64,000 bases of DNA, from contig CM064873.1 in NCBI GenBank assembly GCA_032719365.1, positions 4,064,501-4,128,500 of the forward strand, written 5' to 3'. A program made the translations under genes and the position numbers. Shown here piece by piece: positions 12,898-26,000 of this stretch; positions within the stretch are counted from its first letter, which is position 1, and the number at the start of each line of letters is the position of its first letter. Below the pieces are notes generated by a model. That model did not search any database and was not told the DNA's origin. It saw only the letters and a list, made by a program, of their open reading frames with translations. The stretch is from Prinsepia uniflora. Taxonomy: Eukaryota > Streptophyta > Magnoliopsida > Rosales > Rosaceae.

Positions 12898-12912
12898 TGG
12901 TATCAGAGCTCC
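12898..12912 (+). promoter_or_regulatory. Primer binding site, initiator tRNA-Met type
   Basis: TGGTATCAGAGCTCC starts two bases after the 5' LTR and is complementary to the 3' end of plant initiator tRNA-Met, the usual copia primer. Confidence 0.88.
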
Positions 12913-12938
12913 GGTTTATCGATCGTGGGCTGTTTGTC

Positions 12939-14321
12939 ATGGCAAGTTATAGCGTCTCACATTTCAAGGTAGAGCAGTTTGATGGAAAAGGAAATTTCAC
13001 TCTATGACAAAGGAGGGTGAAAAACATCCTAGTTCAACAAGGCTTTGCAAGACCGTTGAAGGGGAAGGATGCGAAGCCAGAGAAGATGTTAGATGAAGAT
13101 TGGGACGAGTTGGAGTCCAGATGTGTCAGCACTATTAGGCTTTATATTGCTGACAATATTATAAATAATGTTAATGATGTAGATTCTGCGCCTGAGTTTT
13201 GGGAGAAAATGGAGAAACTTTATCTTGGGAAAGGCTTGCAAACGAAGCTGAATTTAAAGCGGGATCTCTACAAGCTCAAGATGGGAGAAGGTGCAAATCT
13301 CATGGAGCGCATGAACGTATTCAAGAGATTGATAAATCAACTATCAAGAGTTGAGGTTAAAATTGAGGAAGAAGATCAAACCCTTTTACTTCTTACCTCG
13401 CTTTCCGATTCGTATGAGAATATTGTTACTACAATTGTGTATGGTAAGGATACACTGAAGATGGATGAGGTAGAATCGACTCTTTTATCACATGAGAAGA
13501 GAAGGAAAGCCGATGATTCTCAAGGTTCCGTCTTTATTGCTCATGAATATAATCGTAAGGGGAGGTCAACTGCTAGGGGATTTAGTGAGTATAGCAGGTC
13601 TAACTCCAGAGGCAAGGGAAAGGGCAAGTAATGCTACAAGTGCAAGAAGTGGGGACACATAAAGTTGGATTGTCCATTGATGAAAGAGAAGGACGATAAG
13701 GGCTCAGATTGCTCCTTGGCTGGTGTAGCGGAGATGTCTAAAGATTTTGGAGAACTTCTCACAGTCTCCAAAGGTAATTACACTTTTTCTCAAGATGATT
13801 GGATATTAGATAGCGGTTTTTCTCATCACCTTTGCTTTAGGAGAGAATATTTTGATACGTTCCAAGAAGTCCAAGGATTTGTGACTTGCGGTGATGGCAC
13901 AAGGCGTCGTGTCATGGGCACAGGAACTGTGAAGATCAAGATGTTCGATGTAGTAGTTCACACATTGGGTGATGTGGTGTATATCCCAAAGTTCCAGAGA
14001 AATCTAATATCCTTGAGCCAACTAGACTCCAAGGGCTGCAAGGTCTCGTCAGCAGGGGGAGTTATGAAAGTATCACGTGGCTGCATGGTCCTAATGAAGG
14101 GAGAAAAATGTAAAAGTATGTTCCGTCTGATAGGAAAAACTCATACCTCGAAGGTTATTGGGAAACAGCGTGCACAAGAGAACAAGTACCTGAAGCGAGT
14201 CTCGTTTGTAGGCACAACAGAGACGTTATTCATATGTTTCCAGGTTTCAGACGATGGTGAGAAGGATAATCTTGCTAGGGAAGAGGTAAAGTCGAGGTCC
14301 CTCTTCAGAGCCAACTGGTGA
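12939..14321 (+). pseudogene. Copia gag-protease gene, broken by two stops
   Basis: Same span (1383 bp) and frame as the intact gag at 35855-37237, so no net insertion or deletion has occurred. It is closed by TGA at 13005 (TGG in the intact copy) and TAA at 13629 (CAA in the intact copy). The gag part has the KMGEGANLMERM block. The zinc knuckle (CYKCKKWGH...DC) straddles the second stop. The protease-like WILDSGFSHHLC has Phe for Cys after DSG compared with the other copy. In active elements this protein forms the virus-like particle. Not expected to make full-length product. Confidence 0.9.
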
Positions 14322-14525
14322 TGTTGACTCGGAGCAGCTGCACATAGCATTGACCATTTTGAATCAGGGGGAGCTAGGACCATATGCAACTGATTTGGGG
14401 TATGTGTAGCAGGTAAAAGAATAAGGCCAATGGAATGCTTGTGGGTATATCAAGCAGTATCTCAATTTGAGATGGACTTCAGGGATTGAAGTGACAGTGC
14501 GACACTATCCACCTAAGTGGGCCTG

Positions 14526-14536
14526 GAAGGGGAGAT
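14526..14536 (+). promoter_or_regulatory. Polypurine tract
   Basis: GGAAGGGGAGAT lies directly before the TG of the 3' LTR, the expected place for plus-strand DNA priming. Confidence 0.8.
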
Positions 14537-15188
14537 TGTAAAATATCCAGGCCCAATACTAAAGTATAATAGTCATTTGGGCTTCCATATTATTGGGTTT
14601 TATCTAGAACATATTTGTGGTTCTAAATTAAAGTGTATGAACCTAAAAAATGTGTAGAAGGTTCATGAAGGGAGTAGTTGGAAGATTCAATAAATGAAGT
14701 AGGTGGATGGATGAAGTTTTAATGAAGGGATCTAGAGACTTTCTTAAGCACTATATAAGGAGGAGATCTTGGCCACATTTGAAAATCAAGGAGAACACAA
14801 CACAAGTGAGCGAGTGAGAGCAACTCTAAGGGTCTTCAGGTATAGAAGCAAGGTGAGTTGTGAGTGTTTCAAAAGTGTGCATAGCTCTTGGGGTGGAGTG
14901 ATCTTCTAGGTTAAAAGTGTGCATAGCTCTTGGGGTGGAGTGATCTTCTAGGTTAAGAGAGTGTGTACAAGGGGTATTCTATTGGATACAAGAGCTTGAG
15001 TTGGGTATAAACTTGAGTGTGTAATCTTGTACTTTATATTCTTTCATAGTGAAAGTGAAAACTCTCTGAAGACGTAGGCAAGATATTTTGCTGAACCTCG
15101 TTAAACCTGTTGTGTTCTTGGTTTCTTTATTTCTCTTCTTATATCTTTATTCGTAATTCTTGTGTGGCGGATGATTAATTTTCTAACA
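14537..15188 (+). repeat. 3' LTR of copia copy 1 (652 bp)
   Basis: Begins TGTAAAATATCCAGGCCC and ends TTTTCTAACA. It differs from the 5' LTR by scattered substitutions and by a tandem duplication of about 41 bp (AGTGTGCATAGCTCTTGGGG, units near 14873 and 14914), which accounts for the length difference. Confidence 0.9.
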
Positions 15189-15210
15189 GTAACAAGTTGT
15201 GTAGCTAAAG

Positions 15211-15527
15211 AATTTGAAATCATTCTCTCTACAGATTAGGCACCACATACCAAATATGATGACATTTTATGAATTTTACCCAAAAAAAAACCGTTCTCAC
15301 TTAATAATATGATATATCCGTTTATTATGGATTAAGTTTGTTGAAATCATCTCTTTATTTTAATTAACATTTCAACAAACTTAATCCATAATAAACGGAT
15401 ATATCATATTATTAAGTAAGAACGGTTTTTGTTTTGGGGGGGGGGGGGGGGGGGGGGGTAAAATTCATAAAATTTCATCGTATTTGGTATGTGGTGCCTA
15501 ATCTCTACATAGAGAATGATTTCGATT
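15211..15527. repeat. Large inverted repeat (foldback/MITE-like hairpin)
   Basis: The left arm 15211-15346 is the reverse complement of the right arm 15369-15527 with few mismatches. Both contain the GGCACCACATACCAAATA and ATAAACGGATATATCATATT blocks, one in each orientation. Arms of about 135-155 bp flank a loop of about 22 bp, so a transcript would fold into one long hairpin. It begins about 20 bp after the copia 3' LTR. A foldback MITE or young inverted-repeat locus is likely. No clean target duplication was found. Confidence 0.88.
15436..15458 (+). repeat. G23 homopolymer
   Basis: A run of 23 guanines in the right arm of the inverted repeat, where the left arm has only CCC next to an A tract. 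It probably grew by slippage and could form G-quadruplexes. Exact length in an assembly is unreliable. Confidence 0.9.
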
Positions 15528-17648
15528 TCTTGTCATTTGAAAATAATAATTTATGAACTGTACCAGATCTTGCAGATAAAAAAACAAGTTTGTTATCTTT
15601 ATGAAAATATGATATTCATATGGCAATGTCTCTGACTTGTCCTTTTGTCACAACACGTCAAGGAAACTCCTGAGGATATGCATGCTAAATGAGGGAAGTC
15701 TTGCTTCAGTTTTAAGTGTGCCTAATTTGTACCTGGTCCTTGTAATTTGACAGATATGACCTGCTGAAATGACCCTATCTATTGCTAATAAACAATTCTT
15801 CACCTTCAGTTTCAATCTCATAATTATGGGAGTTAGCTGTGCCGATTTGTTGATAGTAGTATACTATAATTATATAATAATTTTAACCAATGATATTTCA
15901 AAACGAGAAATATTAATTACGTCCTTATCCATAGGCTAAGTTATAGTAATTAATTTTTACATTTGTGTTCTGCGACGCGACTCATGAGTTGGACTCTTTC
16001 TAATAAGGTCAAGTAATTTTTTTTTTTAAAAAGCCAACTGTATCAGTAAAATATAAGAGCATGAATGTAAACTCCCAGGTTAAGAAAAAATTAAGTAAAT
16101 AAATATGTATGAATCACACCTTTGATCCATTCGAAATAACAGTTGCCTGAGGAGCTTCGCGCAGTTGTATCTATGTCTCAGGAGAAAACTTATTGGCGGG
16201 TTGCATCAGCAGCAGCGGCGTGTGTAACACTCTCTCGTACACAATGAGGGCAACATAAATCATTTTCACTTTTTACCACCCTCCAAAATGTATATTTGTT
16301 CATTTCTCACAACATCGGACTTAGTAATATATAAGTAATAAGAATTCGAAACTTACTGGGAGGATTCTGTAGTTAAGCACAAATTAAGCTCATTGTTAAT
16401 CTTGTAGAAAATTGATGCAACCACTCATAAGTTTTTCGTCAGTACTGTCAAGAGAAATTCATTTCAAATGTATCGTGCATTAGTTCATTGTTATTGAAAC
16501 CATTTTGTGCGTTCAGTTGAATTCGTGACCTCCTATATATAATTAAGTAGAAATTAAGAAACACAATATCAAAGAAAATACATACTTAATTGTTTGAACA
16601 TTATTATGTTAATACCCTTGATCAAAGCTAGTACATAATTAATTACTTTCAATTTGATTGATTTTTTCAAGCATAATTAAATAAATAATGTGTTTAATTT
16701 ATGCAATAATATTAGTTATCGAACTCAATATAAATTAAAATTTATCGAAAAAAATATGTACTCGATTCCAGGTGCTGATGGGCCTAAGATCGAGCTGCGT
16801 CCTTTAGGGAGGAGATCGAATATAGACTTAAATTCAAATACAAGATTCTTCGATCTATAAAAAGAAGATAAAAGGTAGAATAAAAAATGGAAAAAGAATT
16901 GCGGAATAAGATCTCCAAAATCTGATCCTAATATGAAACTTGTGCATTTAGGATTTAATCCGTGAATTGGATCACAGATGAAGAAAGGGTTGTTCAAGAA
17001 TCATATCGAACGCATATATATATTAATGAGGGAAAATATTAATTATAATCTTTATATTATAAGTTTTATCAATTAAAATTTCGCAAAGTCTAAAACAGTA
17101 ACCAATTAAATATTAATTCGATCATAGGAAAAATCGAACTTACACACTTAATTAAAACAAGGAATATATAAGTAAATTTACCCTAATTATTAAGCTACCC
17201 GATAAAATTAAGACTGGTAATTTATAAATTGATTCATTTATGTATGCACCATTGAGCAAGAAAAGGCTAATCGAAGAAAGTGGCTTAAGATTCTTAAATG
17301 TGATTACACGAGGGGATAATTGTGATTAGTGACAATAATCTGTTGGTGGGTATCATTTATCATTTATGGGTGCCCCGTGCCCCCGTGAGGAATCCATATT
17401 GTCTAGAATCATATCAATGACCAGAGTCCCAATTTGATGACTTTGGTTTATTCTACATAAGAGGGGAAAATTATCATTAAACATTGGTGATTAATTGGTG
17501 ATTGGTGTCATAATTTAATCCTTCTAAATTATTATATTGTTATGGAAAGATTGAGTATCATCAGGAGATCTACTCATTCGCTGAACACTATGTTGCTAAT
17601 GTATTTATAAATTTTTATTTTTTTACTTTATGAACCTAATCAGACTAT

Positions 17649-17717
17649 ATTTTATATAGATCGTGTTGTTGTTCCTGACGTTTATTTTATATAGATCGTG
17701 TTGTTGTTCCTGACGTT
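17649..17717 (+). repeat. 35-bp tandem duplication
   Basis: ATTTTATATAGATCGTGTTG followed by TTGTTCCTGACGTT occurs twice with a 35-bp period and no visible mismatch, a recent local duplication. Confidence 0.9.
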
Positions 17718-18313
17718 CACGATGAATTCTTCGTAGAGTTAATGAACAGTTGGAACTTAGAAAAAAAAATCAGAATATATTGTGCATTGGAATATATAAT
17801 TATAATGTATGGCCGTGCTGGCCTCGTGTCTACAAACCCTATTCATTTTTGAGACAAAATTCTGACCAGTTGGTGTATGTGTAGTAATTTATCATCAGTA
17901 CTATGCCATTTATTCATGTCATTGTTGGACTCATTTTGGGTAAAATTGACTCACTAATTATATATATATGCTATGAAAAACTCCCCATCTGTTGTTCTTA
18001 TTTGGTGTTCACAATATATGAGTAATTTATATGGAGAAGAAAAGTACATGATCGAAGTAGGTATGGACTTTGTATTTTATAAATGTTAGATTGAAATTTA
18101 AGATTTCTTATTATATATACCATATAATCGAGATTAATTACGATGCTTAAATCCTAAATATTCACGAGGTAAGAATTTTAGAAGCTTGTAAGAATTTACA
18201 AGTGGATGTAGGGCTGATTGGGCAGTGATTTGGAAGTGGGGGACCAGACATATCATTCGACTTTCAGCAGTGGGATTCCATGTGTCAGAACAAATCTACT
18301 AAAGCATGCAACA

Positions 18314-18314
<1 letters not shown>

Positions 18315-18355
<41 letters not shown>
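18315..18355 (+). repeat. (TAA)n microsatellite
   Basis: About 13 uninterrupted trinucleotide units. Confidence 0.93.
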
Positions 18356-18358
<3 letters not shown>

Positions 18359-21300
18359 GAAAAATAAAACAACAGAAGAGATAGAACATATATAATTAGA
18401 AGAAAACAAATTTATTGTGTGAAGGTGAGGAGGGATTTGGCCCGGAAATTAATGAGGAGAATTTCTTAGAAAAATGATTAAGTTTTTTGACGTTTCTTTT
18501 TATTAATGTTGTCTGTGTTCCATCTTATAAATTTCTGTGATGTTTCTTTTTTCAATATATCAATGATAAAAGGGTAGTTGATAATATGTATATACTGAAT
18601 ATCGTCTTGCCAATTTTTATTTTTTTTTATAAAATATAAATATGAAATTACTTACTTAATAGAGAAAGCTATCATTAATTATATTATAATACTAATGATA
18701 AGTTTTGTGATAATTAAAATTTTGCCACACCAATTTTAGGGTTTTTACAAACTACCGAAAATTACTTGTACACTCTTGCTTTTTTTTTTTCATTTAACGT
18801 TAGAAAATTAGTGATATTTTTTTAAGGTATTTATGAGTTATGATAGAAAGTGTTGTAAATAATTAAATTTGTGGTAATGTGGAAATGAAAAAAAAATAAT
18901 TATTTGTCAAGCTTAAGTCACTCTCAACATTTACCTACCACATATTTACATTTCCATCTAAATTTATTAAGGTCTCTATTTTATTTCAATAATATTAAGT
19001 TTTACTATTTTCTTTATTGAATATCGTTAATATTTACATTTCACTCTAATGGTAGCTTTTCATACGACCCTTTTGATTTATCAAATTATTTTTGTACATA
19101 TATCATAATCGGAACCGTTCATTCTATAAATCATAATGTTAAAATCATCTCAATAAAAAATCAACAAAATTGGAGGTAGTTTAATTATTTTTGTTTATCA
19201 ACTAAATAGGCTTTTCGCTATAAGAATCCTAATTCTTACCAAAATCGTTGATTTATTTAATACATATGAATGACTAAATGGTCTCCAGTCTAATTGATTT
19301 TTTACGGAAATGATCTTGATATGATGATTTAGAGAATAAATGGTTTCAATTATCATATATATACAAAGACAATTTGATAAATCAAAATAATGATATAAAG
19401 AGATTTTACCGAAATGAGATGCAAGAATTTTTCATATCTTTATAATGAAAGTATCTTTAACTCTTTAAGTTATTTATACGAAGCAAAATATTATTAAACA
19501 TATAATTAACAATTAGGAAATATAATATTTTTTTTCTGTTTATGGATAAATTTTCAGAAATCAAAGAAGATAGAGTGAAAAACTAATATAAATTTTTTAA
19601 AAGTTCATCTTTTCATCATTTGCTTTTTTTCCCTAACATATCAAATCTAAGCAAAGAGAGATTCATTAATTTTCTAGTTCTTAGTTTTACAATCAACTTT
19701 GGACACTTGTTTCCCAATGATAAGCTTGAGAGTGGCCAATTATATATTAACCCTACATATATTAGCCAGGTGTTAGCCCTGCATTAGTACACTAATTATT
19801 GGGTACGTATTGTAGAGAATGCGATGATTAACAATGTGCTTAATGATTTTACCATTTTATTTACTGAAAGGAATTTCCACATTTGACTAATGGTCACCAT
19901 TTCAAGCAACATAGATGCATGCCATCTCCTAATGAAACGTACCTATCTTAACTTAGATGACTTGCAACGTCTAGGAATATATTTAGAGATTATGTAATGG
20001 GCAGTTCCATGAAAAATGTTGATCGAATTTGTTTATAAAGAGTATTTTATAAATGTGTTGATATATTATATTCTTTGTGAAAAGCCAATTAAAATTAATA
20101 TTAATTCTTAAAAAAATAACACAATATAATTACAAGTTTGAAAAAGAACTGCGTACGAATTTAAATCGTGTGGTTTATGCAATCCTTTCCAACTTCTTTA
20201 TTGTTATGTTTAATTTATGCAAAGGAATTGGCATCCAATGCCTACTTATCCCACATTTTCTTCTTCTTAGACCCTAACTTAAGACAAGACACGTCAATTT
20301 CAAAACCCCACAATTTGTATTAGTTGAGTATTTAAATGAAGGATTTATTATGTGTTTTCTAAGGTAGAAAGACTTGCCCCCACCACAAAGGATTCCTCTT
20401 AATCATTCACCATCTCTAGCAATCAAAGCTGGCTAAAAAAAATGATGCCTCATGAGTCATGTAGTTGGGAGGATATCCCTATGCCTCACCCAAAATTATA
20501 CATTATCATTGCTCTATTCTCTTATTGCTCATCTCATTCTTTGAAGAAAAGAAAAGAAAAAAAAAAGAGAATTCTTTATATTGTCCATGGTTGAAACTTG
20601 AGTACATAATCATATATTCATATGATTCATCTAAAGCAAATATTAATGTCTTTTATGATTGTTAGTGGTTGATAATTTAAATATTTTGCTTTAGTTAATG
20701 AGTGATTTTTAGGGCAGAGTTACATTGGACTCATTTATGTAAAGTAAAATTTTGAAAAAATTAACGTAACAACCCACTTTTACAGCCTCCTATTTAAATT
20801 TAGGTGGGATTTTAGGCATAATTGAACCCATGACAGGTGAAACACACATACAAGTTCTCTTTAACATCTAGGTTATCTAAAACTGGGTATATATATATAT
20901 ATATATATTTATATAAGTGACATTGTATGTAGATATGTATTGGTTAATAAACAACCGAACTTATTTGTATTATGTCATCGAATTGTATATATTGTTTAGT
21001 CATGGAATTGTGAATCAATATTTTACAATAAATTAGTCCTTAAGTTTATGAGAACGATTTGAACTTAGTGCAGAAAACGATAACATAACCACTTTGTATA
21101 ATGTCACTATACATCGTGAACATTTTCTTACGTTGTCAAAGAAAATACATAATGCTTGTAAAGGGGAGGTGTTTACGGGTTCAAGCAATGATCTCATCTT
21201 GTAAACATTTTATCAAATTTTTACTTACAAACATCCTTGGAGTCGCCTAATTCTAAACACTTCAAAATAACTTCCAATATCAAATCTACAAACACCACAT

Positions 21301-22619
21301 GTCCTTTGTAATAGATGTGTTAAAAAAAAAAAAAGGTTAAGAAAATTACCTATAGCCTATAGGTATTGAACTTTGAAGCACTCCATTGGAGAAGTGAGCT
21401 ATCAAGTCAAGATTGGGATCTTTTTTTATTATCAAGAAGCGAAGCAATAATTGAACAGGAAAAAAGGTTAAAAACGCAGGGATAATTAATTATTGAAGGG
21501 TCAAAATCATCACCAGATTTACTTACAAATTTAATAGATGAAAAATAATGTAAAAAATTACTATTTTAGGCTTGAATGATTAAATAAGAGAATTATTTTA
21601 ATTTTGGATTAAGAATTGTAAATAAGGTAATTAAATTAATTAAGCAAAAATATTTGCATTGGTGGTGTATAATTTTTTTTTTTTGATAAATCAAAATTGG
21701 TGGTGCATAATATGATATGATCTTTATTGAAAGCATTGATGTTCATATAGGCATCTCATATGTGTAGACTGTAGACTGTAGAGTACACATGTCCTTGTTT
21801 TATTTATTACGTCCCACCAACCATTCATGCCTGGTGTTCCCATTCTCAAAATGTAGGGACTATGTTCTTGTGATGTTGACTCACTCAAGAGCCATGAAGA
21901 CAGCCATATATTTATATGATATAAACAAAAAAAAAATTGAATTAATCAATCCAAAATGAACCATGTTTGAGTCTATTGTAATTTTATTATCTCAATACTA
22001 ATTGTTTTGAAATAAAACTCATAATTTGAGTAGTGAGAAACGTTCAATTCACACAAAAATTAGATGTTTACTTAGGCGAAATGAGAATTTTTTTTATCGT
22101 TTTGATATGTAATTCAAATTACTAAAAACATTTAATTTAATTAAATTAGTCTAGTTCAATTGATTATAATATTAATTTGTAAATAATTGGTCTCAAATTC
22201 GAACTCTGATGACATATTGTATAGATAATTTCTAAAAAATTCTCCTTTTCCTATAATAAAAAACATTTAATTTATATACAAAATCTATAATTTGAATAAA
22301 TGAGGATTGATTAGGGAAATGATAGGTCTCTTTCCTCATCCTCCTTTGCGGGAATCTCATTATTATGTTCATATTTTTTTTATTTTTTTTTTTACTTTTT
22401 CATTTTGTCCATTTCTCACTATAAAAGCACTATAATCTCAATCAAAATAAGGGGAGCCCACTCATACTTAAGGTACTTTCTTGACCCTGTAGTTTTTGAT
22501 GGGTCTTCTAGTAAGTGTCACCAAAGATCCAACACTTATGATGTCCTCAAATTAACCAAGAAATTATTACATGTTCAAGGACCGAAAAAAAGATACAACA
22601 AAAAATTGTACAATACAAG

Positions 22620-22691
22620 GCGACATTTTGAGAGTTGAACTAGGAACCTCTTGCACCCTAAGCAAGAATTATACCACTAGACCAAATGCCC
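22620..22691 (-). pseudogene. tRNA-Pro(AGG)-like pseudogene
   Basis: Minus-strand sequence starts GGGCATTTGGTCTAGTGGTA like plant tRNA-Pro. It has a perfect anticodon stem (CTTGC/GCAAG) and the loop TTAGGGT giving anticodon AGG. The T-arm stem (CCTAG/CTCAA) has three mismatches, the D stem has one, and the acceptor stem has a G-G mismatch at its end. A T6 run follows within about 20 nt. The broken T arm argues for a pseudogene or a tRNA-derived retroposed copy. No intron is seen. Confidence 0.7.
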
Positions 22692-23058
22692 TCATTGGGT
22701 TTGATTTCTTGACTTACACTCGACTCCCAATTTCGTTTAGTAAGTTTAATCAACAACTGCCATGCTATCACTAATGCTACTCATTGGTGGAAGATGCTTT
22801 TGAATTCCAACTTCTGTTAAAAAGAGAACGAAAAAAATTGGTATATAGCATACATAATCACGCTCCCAATATCATTTTATTGCAAAATAACTATTGTGAT
22901 ATAATTGGTAAAATATAGGAGAACTCGAAATAGTTAAACGAAGAAAAAAGTTCCATTTCTAATTTTTTTAATGAGACGTTTCCATATGCACTGAAATAAC
23001 TAAATTTTGGAAAAAAATGAATTAACATTATCACTCAGTAATCCGAAGAATAAAATTA

Positions 23059-26000
23059 TTAATCACATGAAACGACCGAAAGAGCTACACGAAGGTCGTT
23101 TGATGTTCCACATGTATACATTCTATATGTTTCTATTTCTTCTTCATAAGCTCTGTTATTACGGGTCGCATAGTGATTTCCACTCACCTTATCGCGCTTC
23201 GAAAATATAATCTCCCTCGAGATTGGTTCGTGCCCGTTGAGAAGATTCCCCAAGCTCAAAACTTTTCTCCAGGACTGGTTAGCAGTGGGAGGCGTAAACA
23301 TATTCGACACGACTTGTCTTTCCTGCATCGTTACCTGTTGCTTCTTCTCAAACTCCTGCAAAGATATGGGTTGAGACTTTGACAGCGGTGATCAAATCAT
23401 TATATTTTCTGGTCCCTTTTTGGTGAAACTTTTTGATTTTTAAGCAACTGGTACTAGCAAGGAGATGCGATGAATACGGGCTGGCGTTTTACCTTATGAG
23501 CATTATTTCCTGAGGAGCCTGTTCCCATTCTAGGAAAATAAAAGCTACAGCAGTCGGAGAAAATTGCTTCCGAGAGGCGCGGGGCTTGCAAGAACTTACG
23601 GTGCAGAGAGGCTGCAATAGTAAGTAGCTTCTCGACATGTTCAAAAACACCACAGAGCCGTCTTATGTCTTCAATCGTCTCACTGCCAGCAGATAGATGA
23701 TTTGCTGGAATAGAAACCAAACTTGTAATCACTTACCAGAGAATCAGTTCATGTGCATAAACAGTTAAACACAGACTCAGATACATGTTTAGTTTGTTTC
23801 TTCATTCTAAAATAATCGGACTCGGCTACCTTGCAAAGACCTCAAAGCAGATGCCATAGTAATGTAAAGTTGATCCATTTTCGTTGCCATCTGCTTCAAG
23901 CCTCCATAACTAGTCTGGTTCAAAGTATCTGCTGATGCTCTGAAGGCAGTACAAATCATTTGCTCGAGCAATTGATGCGGTTTTAGAGTTTCCAGATAGT
24001 GAAGGATCTAGAGAATGCAATGTTAGAAAAGCATTAGGGAGAAACTGGACAGGCCGTACAGACAAAGGAACCAACCAAAGCTAAAACATTGCAAAAGACG
24101 TTTAATCTTTGTTCACAAAGATATAGCTAAACCTTTAGCAGCACATCATTTATTTGTATATGAAAATTATTTTGGCTTACATGAACACTTTACTTAGGAT
24201 CTCTTATGTCCCCGCCCCAGCCACCACCCAAACTAGGGATCAAGGGCATTATATAATTTTTTCTTTTCTTTTTAATTCTCAAATTTCAAAATGAATGTTT
24301 AGACTCCATTCCATGACTCCACACGTGGAAGAAAACCTCCATCCCTCTACCCATAGGAGTTTATGCCTTTGACAGTAGGCCATGGGATTTCTTTTAGTCT
24401 GCGTCCAATTTCATGCATATAGTTATCCCATTCGGTTGACCCAATGAGCAAGTAAAATTTAATTGGTTAATGCCTGAGTGAACAGAATATGATTCTCATG
24501 GAACTTCGGGACAACAGTAACATGTAGTAATGGATTTTATAGAAAAAGCTTCTGTTATTCGAGTTTACCTTTTCTCCTTCTCTATTTGGATCCATGACTG
24601 GCTTCTGCTCATTAGCTGGCAAAGCAGGTGCATCGTTCCAAATCTTCCGCCATAAATTCCCATGCTCTGACATTCGCTTTGAAAGATGTCCCCGAGGAGG
24701 CCAGTCATCTTTTGAACCACTGTTCGATGATCCAGTCTCTTTTGTGTCATCACTCTCCCAATCTCCAGGAGAATGCCAGCGAATAAAATCTTCGAAAACA
24801 GAATCGGGATTTGCCGCTTTAAACGCTGACATGTCTAATCAAAATTTAACAGTTCATACATGTCATGTCTAATGGGCAACATTCAATGCGCAATAAAAGG
24901 AAAAAAAAAAATTAAGCTTATCACCTGAAGCTAAGATCTCTTTCTCCAACTGGGCGGAAAAGTTCTGCAATAGAATAATTAAAAATATTATCACAGGTAA
25001 GATTCTACTTAACACCATGGAAAACCACCATCTAAAATACAGTGTCTATCAAGTAATGAAGAAAAAATTGTAATTTCCATCTTTACGAGTAATACGTAGA
25101 GTGGATATTTTGAGGGGGAGGGAGGCTGAAATTTCAAATCCTTGAAAGCTTCAAACTTCTTAAATTCCTATGAACAGAACTAGAAACAATTTCTTAAACG
25201 AAAACATTAAAAATTTTGTATCCTGATCTCAGTAGTCTATAATGCATGAGGTAGATTGGTATGAGCAGAGGTACTTCTCATACAAAAAATTATGGCCACC
25301 CATGCCATACTAAAACAAAGAAACTTGTGAAACTTAAGACAAAGATAAAAAATGTCTCAATCTTACACATGAGTCGCCAAAGGCTTCAACAGCATGGAGC
25401 CGCTCTTCATGCATGTCTTCTGTCATAAGTGGTGATTCCTACAATGTAGAAATGGAAAAAAAAAAAAATCAACTTCCATATTCTTCAAACTTGGCAGGAG
25501 CACAAACCCTAATGAGACTGTTATATGGTTGTATATGTTGCATCAACCTGCGTGAATGGTGCATGCATGCTCTGATTTGACTTCAGGAGCTTCATAGTTC
25601 TTGCCACACCAGCTGAACCCCTCCTGATAGGTTTGAGATCAGTAGCTAAGACAACAGCTTCAGACTTAGTACTAATTCTTGATTCACTTTCTTCAGAGTG
25701 TTGTATATCTTCTGAAGTTGCAGGGCTGCAGCATGATCAAGGTAAAGTGCGTAAATCATATTAACTTACTTTTTCATCTTAGAACGCTACACAAGTAAAT
25801 CATGGAGAACCTAAAAATGTAACAGACACTATACTACATATTCTCTTTGCTTATTAATAGATTTTAACTAACAACTGAACTCAAACTCCATAGCAACAGG
25901 CAAGGAATCCTACAAAGCACATTAAGAACGCTTCTAAGCTATGAAAGGCACTCAAAAATTAGAAAGATTTCTTCCATTGTTAACCAGACCTTTCAGTTCA

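Larger units (their letters stand above)
12285..15188 (+). mobile_element. Non-autonomous copia element with gag only, copy 1
   Basis: A complete LTR element of 2904 bp: 5' LTR, tRNA-Met-type primer site, one gag-protease-like reading frame, polypurine tract, 3' LTR. No integrase, reverse transcriptase or RNase H is present. The flanks GTAGC and GTAAC differ by one base, a plausible decayed target duplication. It belongs to the same family as 34963-37960 on the minus strand. The layout matches the class called TR-GAG (terminal-repeat retrotransposons with a GAG domain), which must borrow pol from an autonomous relative. The two gag stops and unequal LTRs mark an old, inactive copy. Confidence 0.9.
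15530..22619. other. Long gene-poor AT-rich region
   Basis: About 7 kb with no supported protein gene. Contents are simple repeats, poly-A/T runs, a (TA)n stretch near 20888-20908, and short ORFs without recognised families. No rRNA or intact tRNA was found. Confidence 0.55.

Noticed and set aside
16725..16997. 90-codon minus-strand frame, considered as an organelle-derived fragment
   Set aside because: Some look of plastid-like sequence (GRSSILGPSAPGIEY) but no gene could be named and no flanking organelle sequence was seen.
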